DNA from: Stentor coeruleus | Taxonomy: Eukaryota; Ciliophora; Heterotrichea; Heterotrichida; Stentoridae | NCBI GenBank assembly: GCA_001970955.1 | Contig: MPUH01000147.1 | Coordinates: 30,947-94,946, forward strand | Direction of reading: 5' to 3' | Length of the DNA stretch: 64,000 nt | Shown here: one piece after another, positions 54,302 through 64,000 of the stretch | Position numbering within the stretch: the stretch's first letter is position 1 | Layout of the letters: every line of letters begins with the position of its first letter | The notes under the pieces: model-generated | Database searches by the model: none | The model's input: the letters and a program-made list of their open reading frames with translations, nothing else | What the model was told of the DNA's origin: nothing | Made by a program: the position numbers and the translations under genes

Positions 54302-55819
54302 TTAATTTCCTTTAACTCTTTCCTTGAGGTTTTCCTGTTCTTTTCTCGCTCTCTCCAGCTGATTCTCCCTATTGTAAAATGCTTTAACATCTTCTGTATT
54401 GATTTTCTTAAGTTTGTCAAGAGGGAAAATCCTTAATAAGCTCCAAGCCAAGTCCAAACTTTCTTCAATAGACCTATTTTCATTAAGAGCTTGAGTAAGG
54501 AATTTCCCTTCGAATTTTTCCAAAAATTCCAAGTATAAAAAGTCATCAGCAGTCAAAGCTTCTTCACCAACAACAGCTTTCATAGCTTGAGTATCTTTCC
54601 CAATAGCATAATTTGCATATAACTGATCAGAAACCAATGGATGATCAATACGAGTCATCCCTTTTCCAATAGCGCTTTTCATAAGCCTTGATAGACTTGG
54701 TAAAACATTAATAGGAGGGTATACTTGTCTATTATGTAAACTTCTATCAATAAAAATCTGCCCTTCAGTAATATATCCAGTAAGATCAGGTATAGGGTGA
54801 GTAATATCATCATTAGGCATAGTTAAAATAGGAAGTTGAGTAATTGACCCATTTTTACCACTAACACGTCCAGCACGTTCATAAATAGTGCTTAAATCAG
54901 TGTACATATAACCTGGATAACCTCGACGACCTGGGACTTCTTCACGAGCAGCTGAGATTTCTCTAAGAGCATCAGCATAAGCAGACATATCAGTCATAAT
55001 AACTAAAACATGAAGTTCTCTTTCATAAGCTAAATATTCAGCTGTTGTTAAAGCTAACCTTGGGGTGATAATTCTTTCAATTGTCGGGTCATCAGCATGG
55101 TTCATAAAAAGAGCAACACGGTCCATAGCTCCATTTTCTTCAAAGTCAGTTCTGAAAAAACGTGCAGTCTCAGCATTAACACCCATTGCAGCAAAAACTA
55201 AACAGAAATTCTCTTCTGAATGGTCCATAACACCTTTACCTTTAACTAATTGGGCTTGACGACAAATCTGCGCACCGATTTCATTGTGACAGAGACCAGC
55301 TGCAGAGAATAATGGGATTTTCTGACCTCTAGCAATAGAATTCATAACATCAATAGCGCTTATACCAGTTTGAATCATTTCTTTAGGATATACTCTCATA
55401 TATGGGTTAATAGGTTGCCCTTGTATATTAATCATTTCTTCTGCAAGGACTTGAGGACCTTTATCAATTGGTCTACCTGAACCATTAAAAGTTCTACCAA
55501 GCATTTCTTCACTAATCGGCATATGCATTGTATCTCCTGTAAATTCACAACGAGTTCTTAATGAATCTATTCCTGAAGTCCCTTCAAAAATCTGCACAAC
55601 AGCACGTTTACCAGAGATTTCTAATACTTGCCCTCTACGCATTGTCCCATCTCCTAAATGAACATTCACGATTTCAGCATATTTCGGGAATTTCACGTTT
55701 TCTAAGATAACTAATGGACCTTCAACACCTATAACGGTTCTGTAATCAATAATTGGATCAACCATATAGTCTCTTGATGCGGCTAGTGCATTGATTCTTG
55801 CTGTACGGACGTCAGCCAT
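54302..55819 (-). CDS. ATP6V1B: V-type proton ATPase subunit B
   Basis: A 505-residue non-catalytic nucleotide-binding subunit of the V1 head. Signatures include [19 protein letters not shown] near 30, [81 protein letters not shown] and [22 protein letters not shown]. The stretch corresponding to AAGLPHNE is AAGLCHNE here, a Pro-to-Cys change. With subunit A and the membrane ring it acidifies food vacuoles, lysosomes and contractile-vacuole membranes. Upstream DNA is C-poor on the plus strand. Confidence 0.98.
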   Translation of the reverse strand: MADVRTARINALAASRDYMVDPIIDYRTVIGVEGPLVILENVKFPKYAEIVNVHLGDGTMRRGQVLEISGKRAVVQIFEGTSGIDSLRTRCEFTGDTMHMPISEEMLGRTFNGSGRPIDKGPQVLAEEMINIQGQPINPYMRVYPKEMIQTGISAIDVMNSIARGQKIPLFSAAGLCHNEIGAQICRQAQLVKGKGVMDHSEENFCLVFAAMGVNAETARFFRTDFEENGAMDRVALFMNHADDPTIERIITPRLALTTAEYLAYERELHVLVIMTDMSAYADALREISAAREEVPGRRGYPGYMYTDLSTIYERAGRVSGKNGSITQLPILTMPNDDITHPIPDLTGYITEGQIFIDRSLHNRQVYPPINVLPSLSRLMKSAIGKGMTRIDHPLVSDQLYANYAIGKDTQAMKAVVGEEALTADDFLYLEFLEKFEGKFLTQALNENRSIEESLDLAWSLLRIFPLDKLKKINTEDVKAFYNRENQLERARKEQENLKERVKGN

Positions 55820-55967
55820 TAATTTATTAAGAAATTGTTTAAGACCTTACAGGTTTGTAGGTAAAAATTATGATTTAAAAGATGATTTTGATGATTAAAG
55901 AAGATGTTGAGGTTAAAATAAAAAGTTTTTTATTAGGTATTTTTTTTACTTTAGGGATTATGGAAAA

Positions 55968-57029
55968 TTAGTTAGGGATATGAAAAAATGAACCTGATTT
56001 GAATGGTGTGGATGAGTTTGAGGAAAATGAACTGAAGTCATAAAGATTATAGGTCCCTTGATAACTTATAGATAAGCATTTTAGTGAGTTTTTGAGGAAT
56101 GTGCAAACAAATTTGTCTTGATAGCCTGTATGTACTTTTATAACTGAACTGCACGATGATAAATTATCATGAATAGTATTAGGTAATAAAAAACTTGTAG
56201 CAGAAACAAGTGAGTTTTTAATCCCTACCTTCCAATTCCCAGAACTTCTTCCAGATAAATCAAAAACATGAATAGTTCCACTGTTGCTAGCTAAGAGAAA
56301 AGCAGTAGAATCACTTGAAAACATTGAATTGTATATCTCAACTTGAAGATTCCCTCTACGTAATGAATAAATTTTCTCTCCAGAAGGTAGTGAAAATATT
56401 CTAATAATCGTACCTTTATGTGAAGATGTGGCAAAAAGATGACCTTGAGAAGAAATGCTAATAAAAAATAAAGGACTTTTATGGCTTTCAATAAGCATTC
56501 GAGGACTTGAAGTAAAGCAATCATATATTTGCACATCACCTTTAGTCTCACTAGCCGGATATAACAGAAAATTATAACATTCACCAGCAGCAAGGGCTAT
56601 TAAACCACTTTCATTCATACAAGTTTGTATAACTGCAACAACTTTCATAGAACTCGTATCATAAACACAAATTTGTTGGGCTAAACAGACAACAAGTCTT
56701 ATAAGATTAGCTTTCACAGCTAAAATTGTATCAAGAAAAGCAATTTCACATATAATCTGGTTTTCAGCAGTACTCCAAGCTGTAAGTATTCTAGGTGAAT
56801 CTTTAGGTTCTTCTCCAGACCCAACAACTAATATGATTTCGTATTTTTCATATACTTCTACAAGCTTACAGTTCTTTATAGGGACAACTAGATTTAGTTT
56901 TAGTTCATCAGAAGTATAAATATTAACTTCTTTATCTGTGCATATAGCTATATAGTTTCTGTCTTTGCTTATTCCTACACAATTAATTGATCGTTGAATA
57001 GCCTTTGTTTCTTCTAATACTGTATACAT
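55968..57029 (-). CDS. ATG18: PROPPIN (ATG18/WIPI) WD40 protein
   Basis: A 353-residue seven-bladed propeller whose fifth and sixth blades contain the phosphoinositide signature LRRG (IYSLRRGNLQ, near residue 224), the FRRG-type double Arg of Atg18/WIPI. The preceding SHKSPLFFISISSQGHLFATSSHKGTIIRIF block is typical. PROPPINs bind PI3P and PI(3,5)P2 on autophagosomes, endosomes and vacuoles. VAC14, which controls PI(3,5)P2, is encoded elsewhere in the window. Which of the ATG18/WIPI subtypes this is cannot be told. Confidence 0.88.
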   Translation of the reverse strand: MYTVLEETKAIQRSINCVGISKDRNYIAICTDKEVNIYTSDELKLNLVVPIKNCKLVEVYEKYEIILVVGSGEEPKDSPRILTAWSTAENQIICEIAFLDTILAVKANLIRLVVCLAQQICVYDTSSMKVVAVIQTCMNESGLIALAAGECYNFLLYPASETKGDVQIYDCFTSSPRMLIESHKSPLFFISISSQGHLFATSSHKGTIIRIFSLPSGEKIYSLRRGNLQVEIYNSMFSSDSTAFLLASNSGTIHVFDLSGRSSGNWKVGIKNSLVSATSFLLPNTIHDNLSSCSSVIKVHTGYQDKFVCTFLKNSLKCLSISYQGTYNLYDFSSFSSNSSTPFKSGSFFHIPN

Positions 57030-57242
57030 ATAATTATTGGTTATACTAGTGATCAGATAATTTTTTTGAATTTTTTTTTTGAAGCATATTTTTATATCAA
57101 ATTACCATTGGATTATGATGTTGTTGAATAAGATTTTTTAACTTGGAATTAGAAGGTTTTTATTAGTTTTTTTTTGAACTGTAATATAGAAGATATAACT
57201 TAATTAGCTGAGAATTGCCATAAACTTAATCTAAACTCTTTT

Positions 57243-57815
57243 CTATTGTTTTTGTAGAGGTAAAAATAGCTTAAACTCAGGAGGTAGTTCTTCTTCTGAG
57301 TACAACCTATCAGAAAAGTAAATTCTTCTCAATCTGCAGTTGGCATGAAGCTGCACTCTAAGTGTTTCAATATAATTGGTCCCATAAGCTCTCCTAGTGA
57401 AATCAGACAAATTAAATTGAATTTGGTTCCAACCTTCATCAAGTCTCATAGGCATCGTACAAATGAATGGTTTAACTCGAGTTGTGCTTTGGTAGTTCGA
57501 AGCTCTAAACCTCCGTCGGATGTTTTTATCATCCAGAACTTGGACTTCGAATGTGAAATATTTCTTCAAATTCTTTATTATCATCACTAAAAAAGGAAGT
57601 TTGATGCCCAAAGTTTGGTTTGGATCAGCTGGGCATGTTATAAAAGTGGTTGAGACATTAGTTCCCATGATTTCAAGTACAGAGCTTTGAATATCAGTAT
57701 CTGTTATACGTTTGATATGCCCATTTCTTACGCTTTTATCCCAAATCTGAAGGGGTTTCGCCCCGATGCTGTAAAGAATGGATAAGAACCCAGATTGAAA
57801 AGTGTTCTTAAACAT
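57243..57815 (-). CDS. CFAP20: CFAP20 ciliary doublet-microtubule protein
   Basis: Started at [18 protein letters not shown], the protein has 190 residues, like CFAP20 (193 in human). An upstream in-frame Met adds 17 residues that the family lacks and is not chosen. Conserved blocks cover the whole length: [80 protein letters not shown] and [23 protein letters not shown]20 is an inner-junction protein linking A and B tubules of ciliary doublets. Its presence shows motile cilia. Confidence 0.97.
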   Translation of the reverse strand: MFKNTFQSGFLSILYSIGAKPLQIWDKSVRNGHIKRITDTDIQSSVLEIMGTNVSTTFITCPADPNQTLGIKLPFLVMIIKNLKKYFTFEVQVLDDKNIRRRFRASNYQSTTRVKPFICTMPMRLDEGWNQIQFNLSDFTRRAYGTNYIETLRVQLHANCRLRRIYFSDRLYSEEELPPEFKLFLPLQKQ

Positions 57816-58654
57816 ATTTAATATTGTGATCTTAGAGAAAGTTAAAGGTAAGATAAGGAAAAACAAGGGAAATTTTGGATTTTCATTCGGATTAGGATGG
57901 AAGAATCGGCTCAGGAGGATGAAATTATTGTGAGAAAGGTTTTGGAAGGTGGAAATAAGATGAGATGGTTAGGGTTTAACTGTTATGTGGGAAAAATAAG
58001 TTTGGGTGGATGGATTTTGGATTTTGCGTTTTGATTTATGATTGAGATTTTTAGTTGGAGGATGGGTTTTGAGGGAAGTTTGTGATGGAGGAGGTTTTAG
58101 AATGGGTTAATGATTTTTTAATCATTTGGATAATATTGTGAAATTTGATGATTTTTGAATATGAAGATTATAGGATGGGGAGATTGAAATAAGTTTGGAG
58201 CTTTAAAGTAAGATTTTTTTTATGGTTTATTAAAAATTATATATAAAACTTGTCTTAAATTCAAGTTATGGTATCTTATAACTCCTTACTCATTTACCAG
58301 CATATCAATCTTATCAAACTAACCCTCAAACAACCAAAAATTATTTATCTTTTCTGCATCAAAAAATAAAACTTAAATATCAAAACCCTCCTCTAAACAA
58401 CTCAAAAAAAAAAAACTCTCATAAAAAGCCTAAAAAATCCTAAGCTTTTCTAAACACAAGAAAATTCAATATGAGCTTTACAGAAAAAAGAAACTCAACA
58501 ATCTGCATAATTTTCTCTCAAGAAAACAATCTAACATATCTCAACATCAAATTTATATAAACCCATCTAATCACCTCCCAAAACCCTCTTCCTCCGATTC
58601 CGTAACTCTTCAGTAATAGTATATACTTACATAGGCCCTCAAGTTTATTATTTA
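57816..58654. other. Intergenic region with a sharp composition switch
   Basis: There is no gene here. 57816-58220 is extremely C-poor on the plus strand (57901-57960: 20 G and 3 C), then it flips to G-poor (58381-58440: 17 C and 1 G). The switch near 58240 lies between the upstream region of CFAP20 and the downstream region of the reductase gene. Confidence 0.65.
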
Positions 58655-60538
58655 TCAGTTCCAAACTTCTTCTATAAACCTATTCTGACTCTTAAGTTTC
58701 TCTAAATAATTCCCTGCATTTTCACCAAGGTGCTCACTTGCAATATTCGTAATGCATTCCTTCACGTTTCTCCCCATAGAAGCAGACCCAGACACCATAA
58801 CATATCCATTATGGTTATAAATGCTATCCCATATGTTCTCCTGTTGTGTGAACAAAATGTCTCTTAAAGTCCTCTTCTGTGCCTGATCCCTAGAAAAAGC
58901 TGCGAACATCTGCTTGATAATAAACGGGCCTTCATTATTACCCTCAGAAGTATACTGAAACTCAAGTGGAGGATTTTGATTTGGAGCCACAAGTCTTTCA
59001 ATAAATTGTTTATATATAAATTGTGTAGATTTACTCTTACACCCTAAATACAATATTATCTGATGTGACTCATTACCAGCCATAACAGATTCAGAAATTT
59101 CTAATAAAAATCCTTTAAAAGCTGCAATACCACATCTATTACAGATCATATGGATTATAGAAGGTGTTGATGGGAATTTGTACTTACTAGGAAGGCAAAA
59201 GGCTTTAATGTTTTTATAAAGTCCTAATACATGCATTTTTTCTAAATACCCTGAACAAAGACCAGTACGTACTTTTCCTTCACAAGTTCGTTCACGGAGG
59301 ACTTCTACGGCGATTTGGATTTTTGTAGGACTACTTTTAAAAGATGAAGCTATATGATAATATCTTGGCTCGATTCGATCTAAAATTTGTACTAAAACTC
59401 CTATTGGTATACGAATTGATGGGAACATTTTTAGAAGATCTGCTACAGTAAGCATAGGCTCTTCAAGTTTTCTTTTGAATTCGCCATTGCCTTTTAGTGA
59501 GGATAATGTTTCGATTTTCTGACGTTCTTCTGGGTTTTGGACGAAAAGAGCGAGTTTTTTTAAGGTTTTTTTTCGGACTAAGGATGTGAGGTCGCAGTAT
59601 TTTACTAAGGCTTCGCGGATTGTGATTGGGGTTGGGAATGGATGTTCTTTGATTGAAGATATGAATTGGAAAGTTTGCTCTAGGTCGTAACCTTGGATTG
59701 CTGCGATCTCGCGGACGATTTCTTCATCGTTTTCAGGGAAAATGCCGATTTTACCACCGGTTTCGTATGGGCAAATTTGATCGATTTCAACGTTGAGAGC
59801 TGAGAATTCTGGGTCACGTTTGAGTTCTTTTATTTTTGTGATCTTCATTTCTGTACTTGCCAAGCAGGTTTTCGTTGCTTTTTCATACTTGATTTTTTGG
59901 TTTGGTTTTACTAAAGGCACTTGAAGAGCCACTTCTAAATATTCCGTATCCTTAACAGCCGTCCTTCTTGAAGTCTTTGCTTGTGCAGGTAAAACTTTCC
60001 ATAACTCACTCATCCATTTTTGAAAATAAGTATGATCCTGTTCATCAGCGTATCCTAATTTAACCATCTCATTTGCTCCAAGACTTTCTAAGCTTTCCGT
60101 AATTTTTTTAGCAGTCGTATTATTATTAGAAGCTTTAGTCAACCCATATACTGAAAAAGATAAGTTGCTTAAATTTTCACTTGAAGCTTTAGCTACTTTA
60201 CTTACCCATTTGAGGAACTTTATAGCATTTTCTGGAGGTGTTCCATCTGTTTGTGTTGAACAAATGATAACACAAAAGTCATGTTTTTTGAAGTCTAGGA
60301 TCTGGAAATTGTCTAGGCTAATGATATGTGGAGAAAAGTGATATTTTTCAGCTTCTTTAGAGAGAATTTCTGCTAGACCCATTGCATGGCCTGTTTGAGT
60401 ACCAACATATATATGGAGATGACCTAAACTTTCTGGGTTAACTTCGCTTGAATTGAAGTTTGGTTTTGATTTCTTGAGGAAATACCATGTAAGAGCACCT
60501 ATAATTATGCTTCCTATAAAAGCTAATGTCCATGACAT
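58655..60538 (-). CDS. Diflavin reductase (cytochrome P450 reductase-like)
   Basis: A 627-residue protein with a membrane anchor (TM near residues 5-21). A flavodoxin domain follows (about 45-190: IYVGTQTGHAMGLAEIL, CSTQTDGTPPENAIKF), then an FAD domain (PRYYHIASS near 385, GLCSGYLEKM) and an NADPH-type domain ending in FIEEVWN. This is the CPR layout: FMN, FAD, NADPH. The motif that is normally GPGTGIAPFR reads CNRCGIAAFKG, and RxYS of the FAD site is RYYH, so NADPH and FAD contacts may be weakened. AFSRDQAQK and SGSASMGRNV support the family. It could be an active but divergent reductase or a specialised one. Confidence 0.82.
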   Translation of the reverse strand: MSWTLAFIGSIIIGALTWYFLKKSKPNFNSSEVNPESLGHLHIYVGTQTGHAMGLAEILSKEAEKYHFSPHIISLDNFQILDFKKHDFCVIICSTQTDGTPPENAIKFLKWVSKVAKASSENLSNLSFSVYGLTKASNNNTTAKKITESLESLGANEMVKLGYADEQDHTYFQKWMSELWKVLPAQAKTSRRTAVKDTEYLEVALQVPLVKPNQKIKYEKATKTCLASTEMKITKIKELKRDPEFSALNVEIDQICPYETGGKIGIFPENDEEIVREIAAIQGYDLEQTFQFISSIKEHPFPTPITIREALVKYCDLTSLVRKKTLKKLALFVQNPEERQKIETLSSLKGNGEFKRKLEEPMLTVADLLKMFPSIRIPIGVLVQILDRIEPRYYHIASSFKSSPTKIQIAVEVLRERTCEGKVRTGLCSGYLEKMHVLGLYKNIKAFCLPSKYKFPSTPSIIHMICNRCGIAAFKGFLLEISESVMAGNESHQIILYLGCKSKSTQFIYKQFIERLVAPNQNPPLEFQYTSEGNNEGPFIIKQMFAAFSRDQAQKRTLRDILFTQQENIWDSIYNHNGYVMVSGSASMGRNVKECITNIASEHLGENAGNYLEKLKSQNRFIEEVWN

Positions 60539-61729
60539 TTTATATTGTATGTAGAGAGATTTTATGTCTTTTTGTTATGGATTTTTGTTGATTAGGAGGT
60601 AGAAGGATGGGAAATGTTGATTGTAAAATGATGGATGATTAGAAGAAAAAAAAACGTGGAGGTGTTATGGCAGTTTTTATTGTGAAATTAAATTATTATA
60701 ATTGAATATGTTTTATTTACTATGAAAAATATGTGCGAGACTGGATATTTTTTTTAGAGGGTTTTGGTATGGATAGGATTATGTTTGATATTGTATAAAC
60801 TAAAAAGTAAATTTATGGATTAGTATATTCTTTTGTGAGAAAAAATAATAGGAAATTAATAACTGATATCGGTTATAATAATTATTAGATTTGTGTTTAT
60901 ATTTTTGTTAAGGAAACAGATAATAATGAATTTATAATCATTAACTTCGGGATAAGGACTTAAAAATTAATATGTGGGAGATATGTTTAATTAATATGAA
61001 TTTTGTATGCTGTGGATGATGATTTTAAGGTAGGAATTAAAAAATTTGCGCTTTTGAAGATTTAGTGTTTTGGAATATGGGATAGACAAAATTTTAATAT
61101 TTTTATCAGGGTCTGGAGTTGATAGATGAGGTTTTCAAAGTAGGAAGATTTCTAGATTGAATGATAGGTATAGACATTCAAAGTATGTAAAAAACTAAAA
61201 TTAATATAAAAGATACTAAAGTTAATTTAATAGCAATCTACATACAAATAAAAATAAATCTATTATAATCTTATCTCTTAAAATCCAATTTAAAGTAAAT
61301 CACCAACACCTAATTACAAAATAACACTAAACCTAACCTCTTCTCAAATTTTCAATCATCACTATCTTATTTCACCTCTTCCTCACATTCTAAAAATACT
61401 TTCACCTTATCCCATCAATTAATCTCCCAAAAAAATTCTCACTATAAATTTTCAATATATTATTTTCCAAAAAAATCCAATAAAAAATCCCAACACTAAC
61501 TCGAATACGACAACATAAAAAATCTTTATCCATTATTTTTTCTCAATTAATCCTATAACTTATCATCATCTTCTATTCCCACCAGCAAATTATGAAAATC
61601 TTATAAAAATCCAATCACATAAAATATTAATCATTCAACATATAAACAAATTCTCTTATATTATTTTTTTTTCATAACAATACTTCAATTATTATTTTCT
61701 CTAATAAAAACTATCCAAATAATAATTAC
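60539..61729. other. Intergenic region with a composition switch
   Basis: There is no gene here. Positions 60540-61160 are C-poor on the plus strand (upstream of the reductase gene). Positions 61200-61729 are A/C-rich and G-poor (61381-61440: 19 C, no G), downstream of H2A.Z. Confidence 0.6.
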
Positions 61730-62143
61730 TTAAGCTTCCAATGGTTTTTCTTTTGGTGCTAATAAAAGACTCTTATGAATATGCGGAATAACTCCTCCTC
61801 CTGAAATTGTCGCTTTGATAAGTGTATCAAGTTCTTCATCACCTCTAATAGCTAATTGTAAATGTCTTGGGCTTATTCTCTTTACTTTAAGGTCTTTACT
61901 TGCATTTCCTGCCAATTCTAAGACTTCTGCAGTCAAATATTCCAATATTGCTCCAGTATAAACTGCTGCAGTTGCCCCTACTCTATGATGAGCTAACATT
62001 CTTTGCTTTAAGAGTCTGTGAATTCTACCTACAGGGAATTGCAAACCAGCCTTGATTGATCTTGAAGTTGGTGCTCGTTTATGTTTAGCTGCTGCTACTT
62101 TTCCTCCTTTGCCTTTTCCTCCAGCCTAAGTAAAGTTTACCAT
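61730..62143 (-). CDS. H2AZ: Histone H2A.Z (two exons)
   Basis: Join of the start codon at 62141-62143 and exon 61730-62125, with a 15-nt intron between. The spliced product has 132 residues beginning [10 protein letters not shown], the H2A.Z-type tail. The fold is clear: [62 protein letters not shown] and [18 protein letters not shown]. Without splicing the only good ATG would be internal (MQFPVG), losing the tail. The first exon contributes only the Met codon, so correct splicing decides the whole N-terminus. Confidence 0.95.
62126..62140 (-). other. 15-nt intron directly after the H2A.Z start codon
   Basis: On the minus strand it reads GTAAACTTTACTTAG, 15 nt, GT..AG. Removal puts ATG directly in frame with GCTGGAGGAAAAGGC (Ala-Gly-Gly-Lys-Gly), the H2A.Z N-terminus. 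The intron contains no in-frame stop; reading through it keeps frame length but adds five residues. Confidence 0.85.
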
Positions 62144-62549
62144 TTCTTTTGGTATTATAAGCCTTATGAGACATATTCTTTATGTCAATTGATTTTTTGG
62201 ATTAGCCAATCATATTAGACTAAACGAATAACTTTTGAATTGGTTTAAATTTTCCTGTTTAGAAAAGTTTTCAGCATTGGTATTGAAGATCTAGGCGAAG
62301 TTTACGTTCTGAATAGTGTTGGGAATATAAGAAAAGAGATTTAAGTAGATGAGTTTAATATCTATAAGCAACAATTAAACTAAAAACTTCTTATCACAAT
62401 TACTAAAATTCAACCATAAAATTTCAGACTATTTCTGCAAGTAATATTCATGTTAAGATCATTTCAATTAAATAAGAAAATAATAGGATTTAATCAACTA
62501 CTATCAAAATCAACTCTTCTCTAATCCTTATAAAACTCCTCTAAACCTA

Positions 62550-62631
62550 AAACCCTATCTAATCTATAAACTTTATCTTCCCATTTTCCATACAGGAGGG
62601 GGAAGCTAAATCTTTTACCTATAATTTTTTT
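62550..62631 (+). repeat. 82-bp direct repeat, copy 1, ending at N 62632
   Basis: It begins AAACCCTATCTAATC and ends in seven T. It is followed by the N and then by an identical copy at 62633-62714, which ends in nine T. A gap between contigs with unmerged ends is the simplest reading. Confidence 0.88.
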
Positions 62632-62632
62632 N

Positions 62633-62714
62633 AAACCCTATCTAATCTATAAACTTTATCTTCCCATTTTCCATACAGGAGGGGGAAGCTAAATCTTTTA
62701 CCTATAATTTTTTT
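62633..62714 (+). repeat. 82-bp direct repeat, copy 2
   Basis: Identical to 62550-62631 apart from the length of the final T-run. It starts immediately after the N. Confidence 0.88.
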
Positions 62715-62795
62715 TTAAAATCTTCCACAATCAATTCTTTTAAACTTCAAACAAACCATTAAACTTGGAATAATGAGTCTAAAATCAAGAACGTA

Positions 62796-63345
62796 TGATA
62801 AAATTCGGTAAAGAAGAAGATGGGGATAATATCCGTGCTCGTTGTGTAATATCAAATGATAAATACTTAGCTATAAGATTACTAGATGGAGGATTAAAAG
62901 TTTTCACTCATGATCTAATTCAAGTCCATACAGCAAAAGATCGTAAAAAAAAAAATTCTTACCTGATGGGTCAAAATTTGCAGTTGGGTTTCATGATAAT
63001 TTCATCGACATTTACTCAACTGAAGATTTCAAAAAAGTTGGGGTTTGTATTGGATGTCCTGTACAAGGAGTTTATCTACCATATGTTGATGATATTGATA
63101 TAAATGCTGTTGATAAAAGTAAGATAAAATTTGGGAATAATGAATATCAAATTATAGCTTCTGGTAATGATTTTGGGATGGTTAAATTGCTGAGGTATCC
63201 TTGCCTTATAAAAATCAGAGCTAATTGTTGGGAAAGAACATTGTTCGCATGCTATGAATGTACGTTTTATTGCTGATAATACGAAGTTAGTGTTGGAGGT
63301 GATGATCAATGTGCATTTCAATGGATTTTTTCTAACAAAAATTAG
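62796..63345 (+). pseudogene. Broken EML-type WD40 fragment
   Basis: Pieces in different frames match the C-terminal propeller of EML (echinoderm microtubule-associated protein-like) proteins: ISNDKYLAIRLLDGGLKVF, then after a run of eleven A (62945-62955) LPDGSKFAVGFHDNFIDIY. VGVCIGCPVQGVYLP, DINAVDKS and SGNDFGMVKLLRYPC follow, then after a frame change CSHAMNVRFIADNTK, and after another SVGGDDQCAFQWIF before TAG at 63343. Only about 180 residues are present, so the N-terminal and first-propeller parts are missing. The breaks are all indels rather than stops, so sequencing error near the contig junction is possible. It cannot encode a working EML as written. Confidence 0.7.
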
Positions 63346-64000
63346 ATAGATTATTTATATAGTGTGAAATGGAGTTATGGAATAAGATTGATAGGATATG
63401 TGAGGGGGAGGATGAAGTGGTGAAGTTTGGTGTTGGGATGCTGGGTTTGGTGACTAGTGAAAAATATTGGTTTTTTTCTTGATTTGAAGGAAAATTTGTA
63501 TTTTTTTACTTGGTTTGGGTGGGTGGAGTTTTGAAGCTGGGAATTGTTTTTGGTGCTAAGGTAGGAAGTTTTACTTGAGGCGGCTTGGGGTAAGTGAGGT
63601 TGGAAGGAAAAAATTGGTTTTTGGAAATTTGGATTGAGGTATTTGCTAGAGAGGATTTAGGGGATGAGGATTATGCTTTAGTTAGGGATTTAATGTTTAA
63701 AGGGTATTTTTGGTTGATATGCTGGAAGAATTGTTTGATTTAAAAAAATTGTGTCCTGGAAAAAAAATAGGCATGTAGAGAAAATTGTGGCATTGAAGGT
63801 TTGGGTATAGAGTTTATTAGTTTTAATTATTTTGTGATTAGAAAAAATTACTCCTACTCCATCTAACTCAGGTTTGAAATTTTTCATATGGTATGCTTTA
63901 ATTAAGCAAAAACCATAAAATCCTAAACACTATCTTTCATACTAAAACTCTTATCCAATTTCTAAACATAAATATTAAATAATCAGAAAAACCCCAGGAG
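63346..64000. other. Intergenic end of the window
   Basis: The plus strand is strongly G/T-rich to about 63890, then A/C-rich to the end. No gene is supported. The switch suggests that another gene begins to the right of the window. Confidence 0.5.

Larger units (their letters stand above)
62144..62795. other. Intergenic region with a duplicated 82-bp block and an N
   Basis: There is no gene here. It holds an 82-bp direct duplication around N 62632 (listed separately) and AT-rich sequence upstream of H2A.Z. Confidence 0.6.

Noticed and set aside
55968-57029. Functional cluster of PI(3,5)P2 genes (VAC14, PROPPIN, PX-BAR, V-ATPase)
   Set aside because: They are scattered over 30 kb among unrelated genes on both strands; the co-occurrence is likely chance.
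57816-57866. 17-residue N-terminal extension of CFAP20
   Set aside because: The family starts at [10 protein letters not shown]; the extension has no match.

Overview
The window looks like somatic (macronuclear-type) nuclear DNA of a heterotrich ciliate, most probably Stentor or a close relative. Three things point there. Long reading frames close with TAA, TAG and TGA, and conserved proteins use CAA/CAG for Gln, so the code is standard. Two conserved genes carry 15-nt GT..AG introns (37235-37249 and 62126-62140). The gene set is that of a ciliated eukaryote (alpha-tubulin, CFAP20, a TTLL polyglutamylase, Arp3, CDPK, a four-CNB PKG). The species assignment is inference; no rRNA or telomere is present.

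Layout. 1-9.4 kb: a partial 3' end, an eIF4E2-like cap-binding gene and a FAM135-like lipase gene only 39 bp apart and divergent, a long coiled-coil gene, a small coiled-coil gene, and a badly broken SRP54 copy. 9.4-23.4 kb: a dual-specificity phosphatase and Arp3 in tandem, a CDPK followed 42 bp later by a gene with 13 copies of a novel ANFYGVTPP-type repeat, a ZAR1-like zinc protein, alpha-tubulin, a WDR5-like protein, a C2H2/AT-hook protein, and a TTLL4/5-type polyglutamylase. 23.6-35 kb: a DOMON-cyt b561-cyt b5-reductase fusion, VAC14, a tetraspan protein, UFSP2, a protein with repeated ECTFxP motifs, and a divergent histone H3. 35-49.5 kb: an AT-rich, gene-poor stretch with a PX-BAR sorting nexin, two paralogous AT-hook genes of unknown family, a Pumilio gene, and several short decayed coding fragments. 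49.5-64 kb: a small acidic protein, a second ECTFxP-like protein, PKG, V-ATPase subunit B, a PROPPIN/ATG18, CFAP20, a diflavin reductase, H2A.Z, and a broken EML-type WD40 fragment.

Themes. Several genes serve endolysosomal phosphoinositide biology (VAC14, PROPPIN, PX-BAR, V-ATPase B) and several the ciliary or cortical cytoskeleton (alpha-tubulin, TTLL, CFAP20, Arp3, coiled-coil proteins). I see no operon-like organisation, although some neighbours are very close.

Most unusual signals: (1) the SRP54 copy, with an internal inversion of about 80 bp, a 75-bp AT-rich insert whose removal restores the frame, frameshifts and in-frame stops; (2) a recurring composition switch between genes, where the sense strand is A/C-rich and G-poor upstream of genes and G/T-rich and C-poor downstream; (3) three single-N positions each flanked by an exact or near-exact duplication, which look like unmerged contig ends; (4) an H2A.Z start codon separated from the rest of the gene by a 15-nt intron; (5) the ANFYGVTPP repeat protein and the twin AT-hook genes, which I cannot place in any known family.
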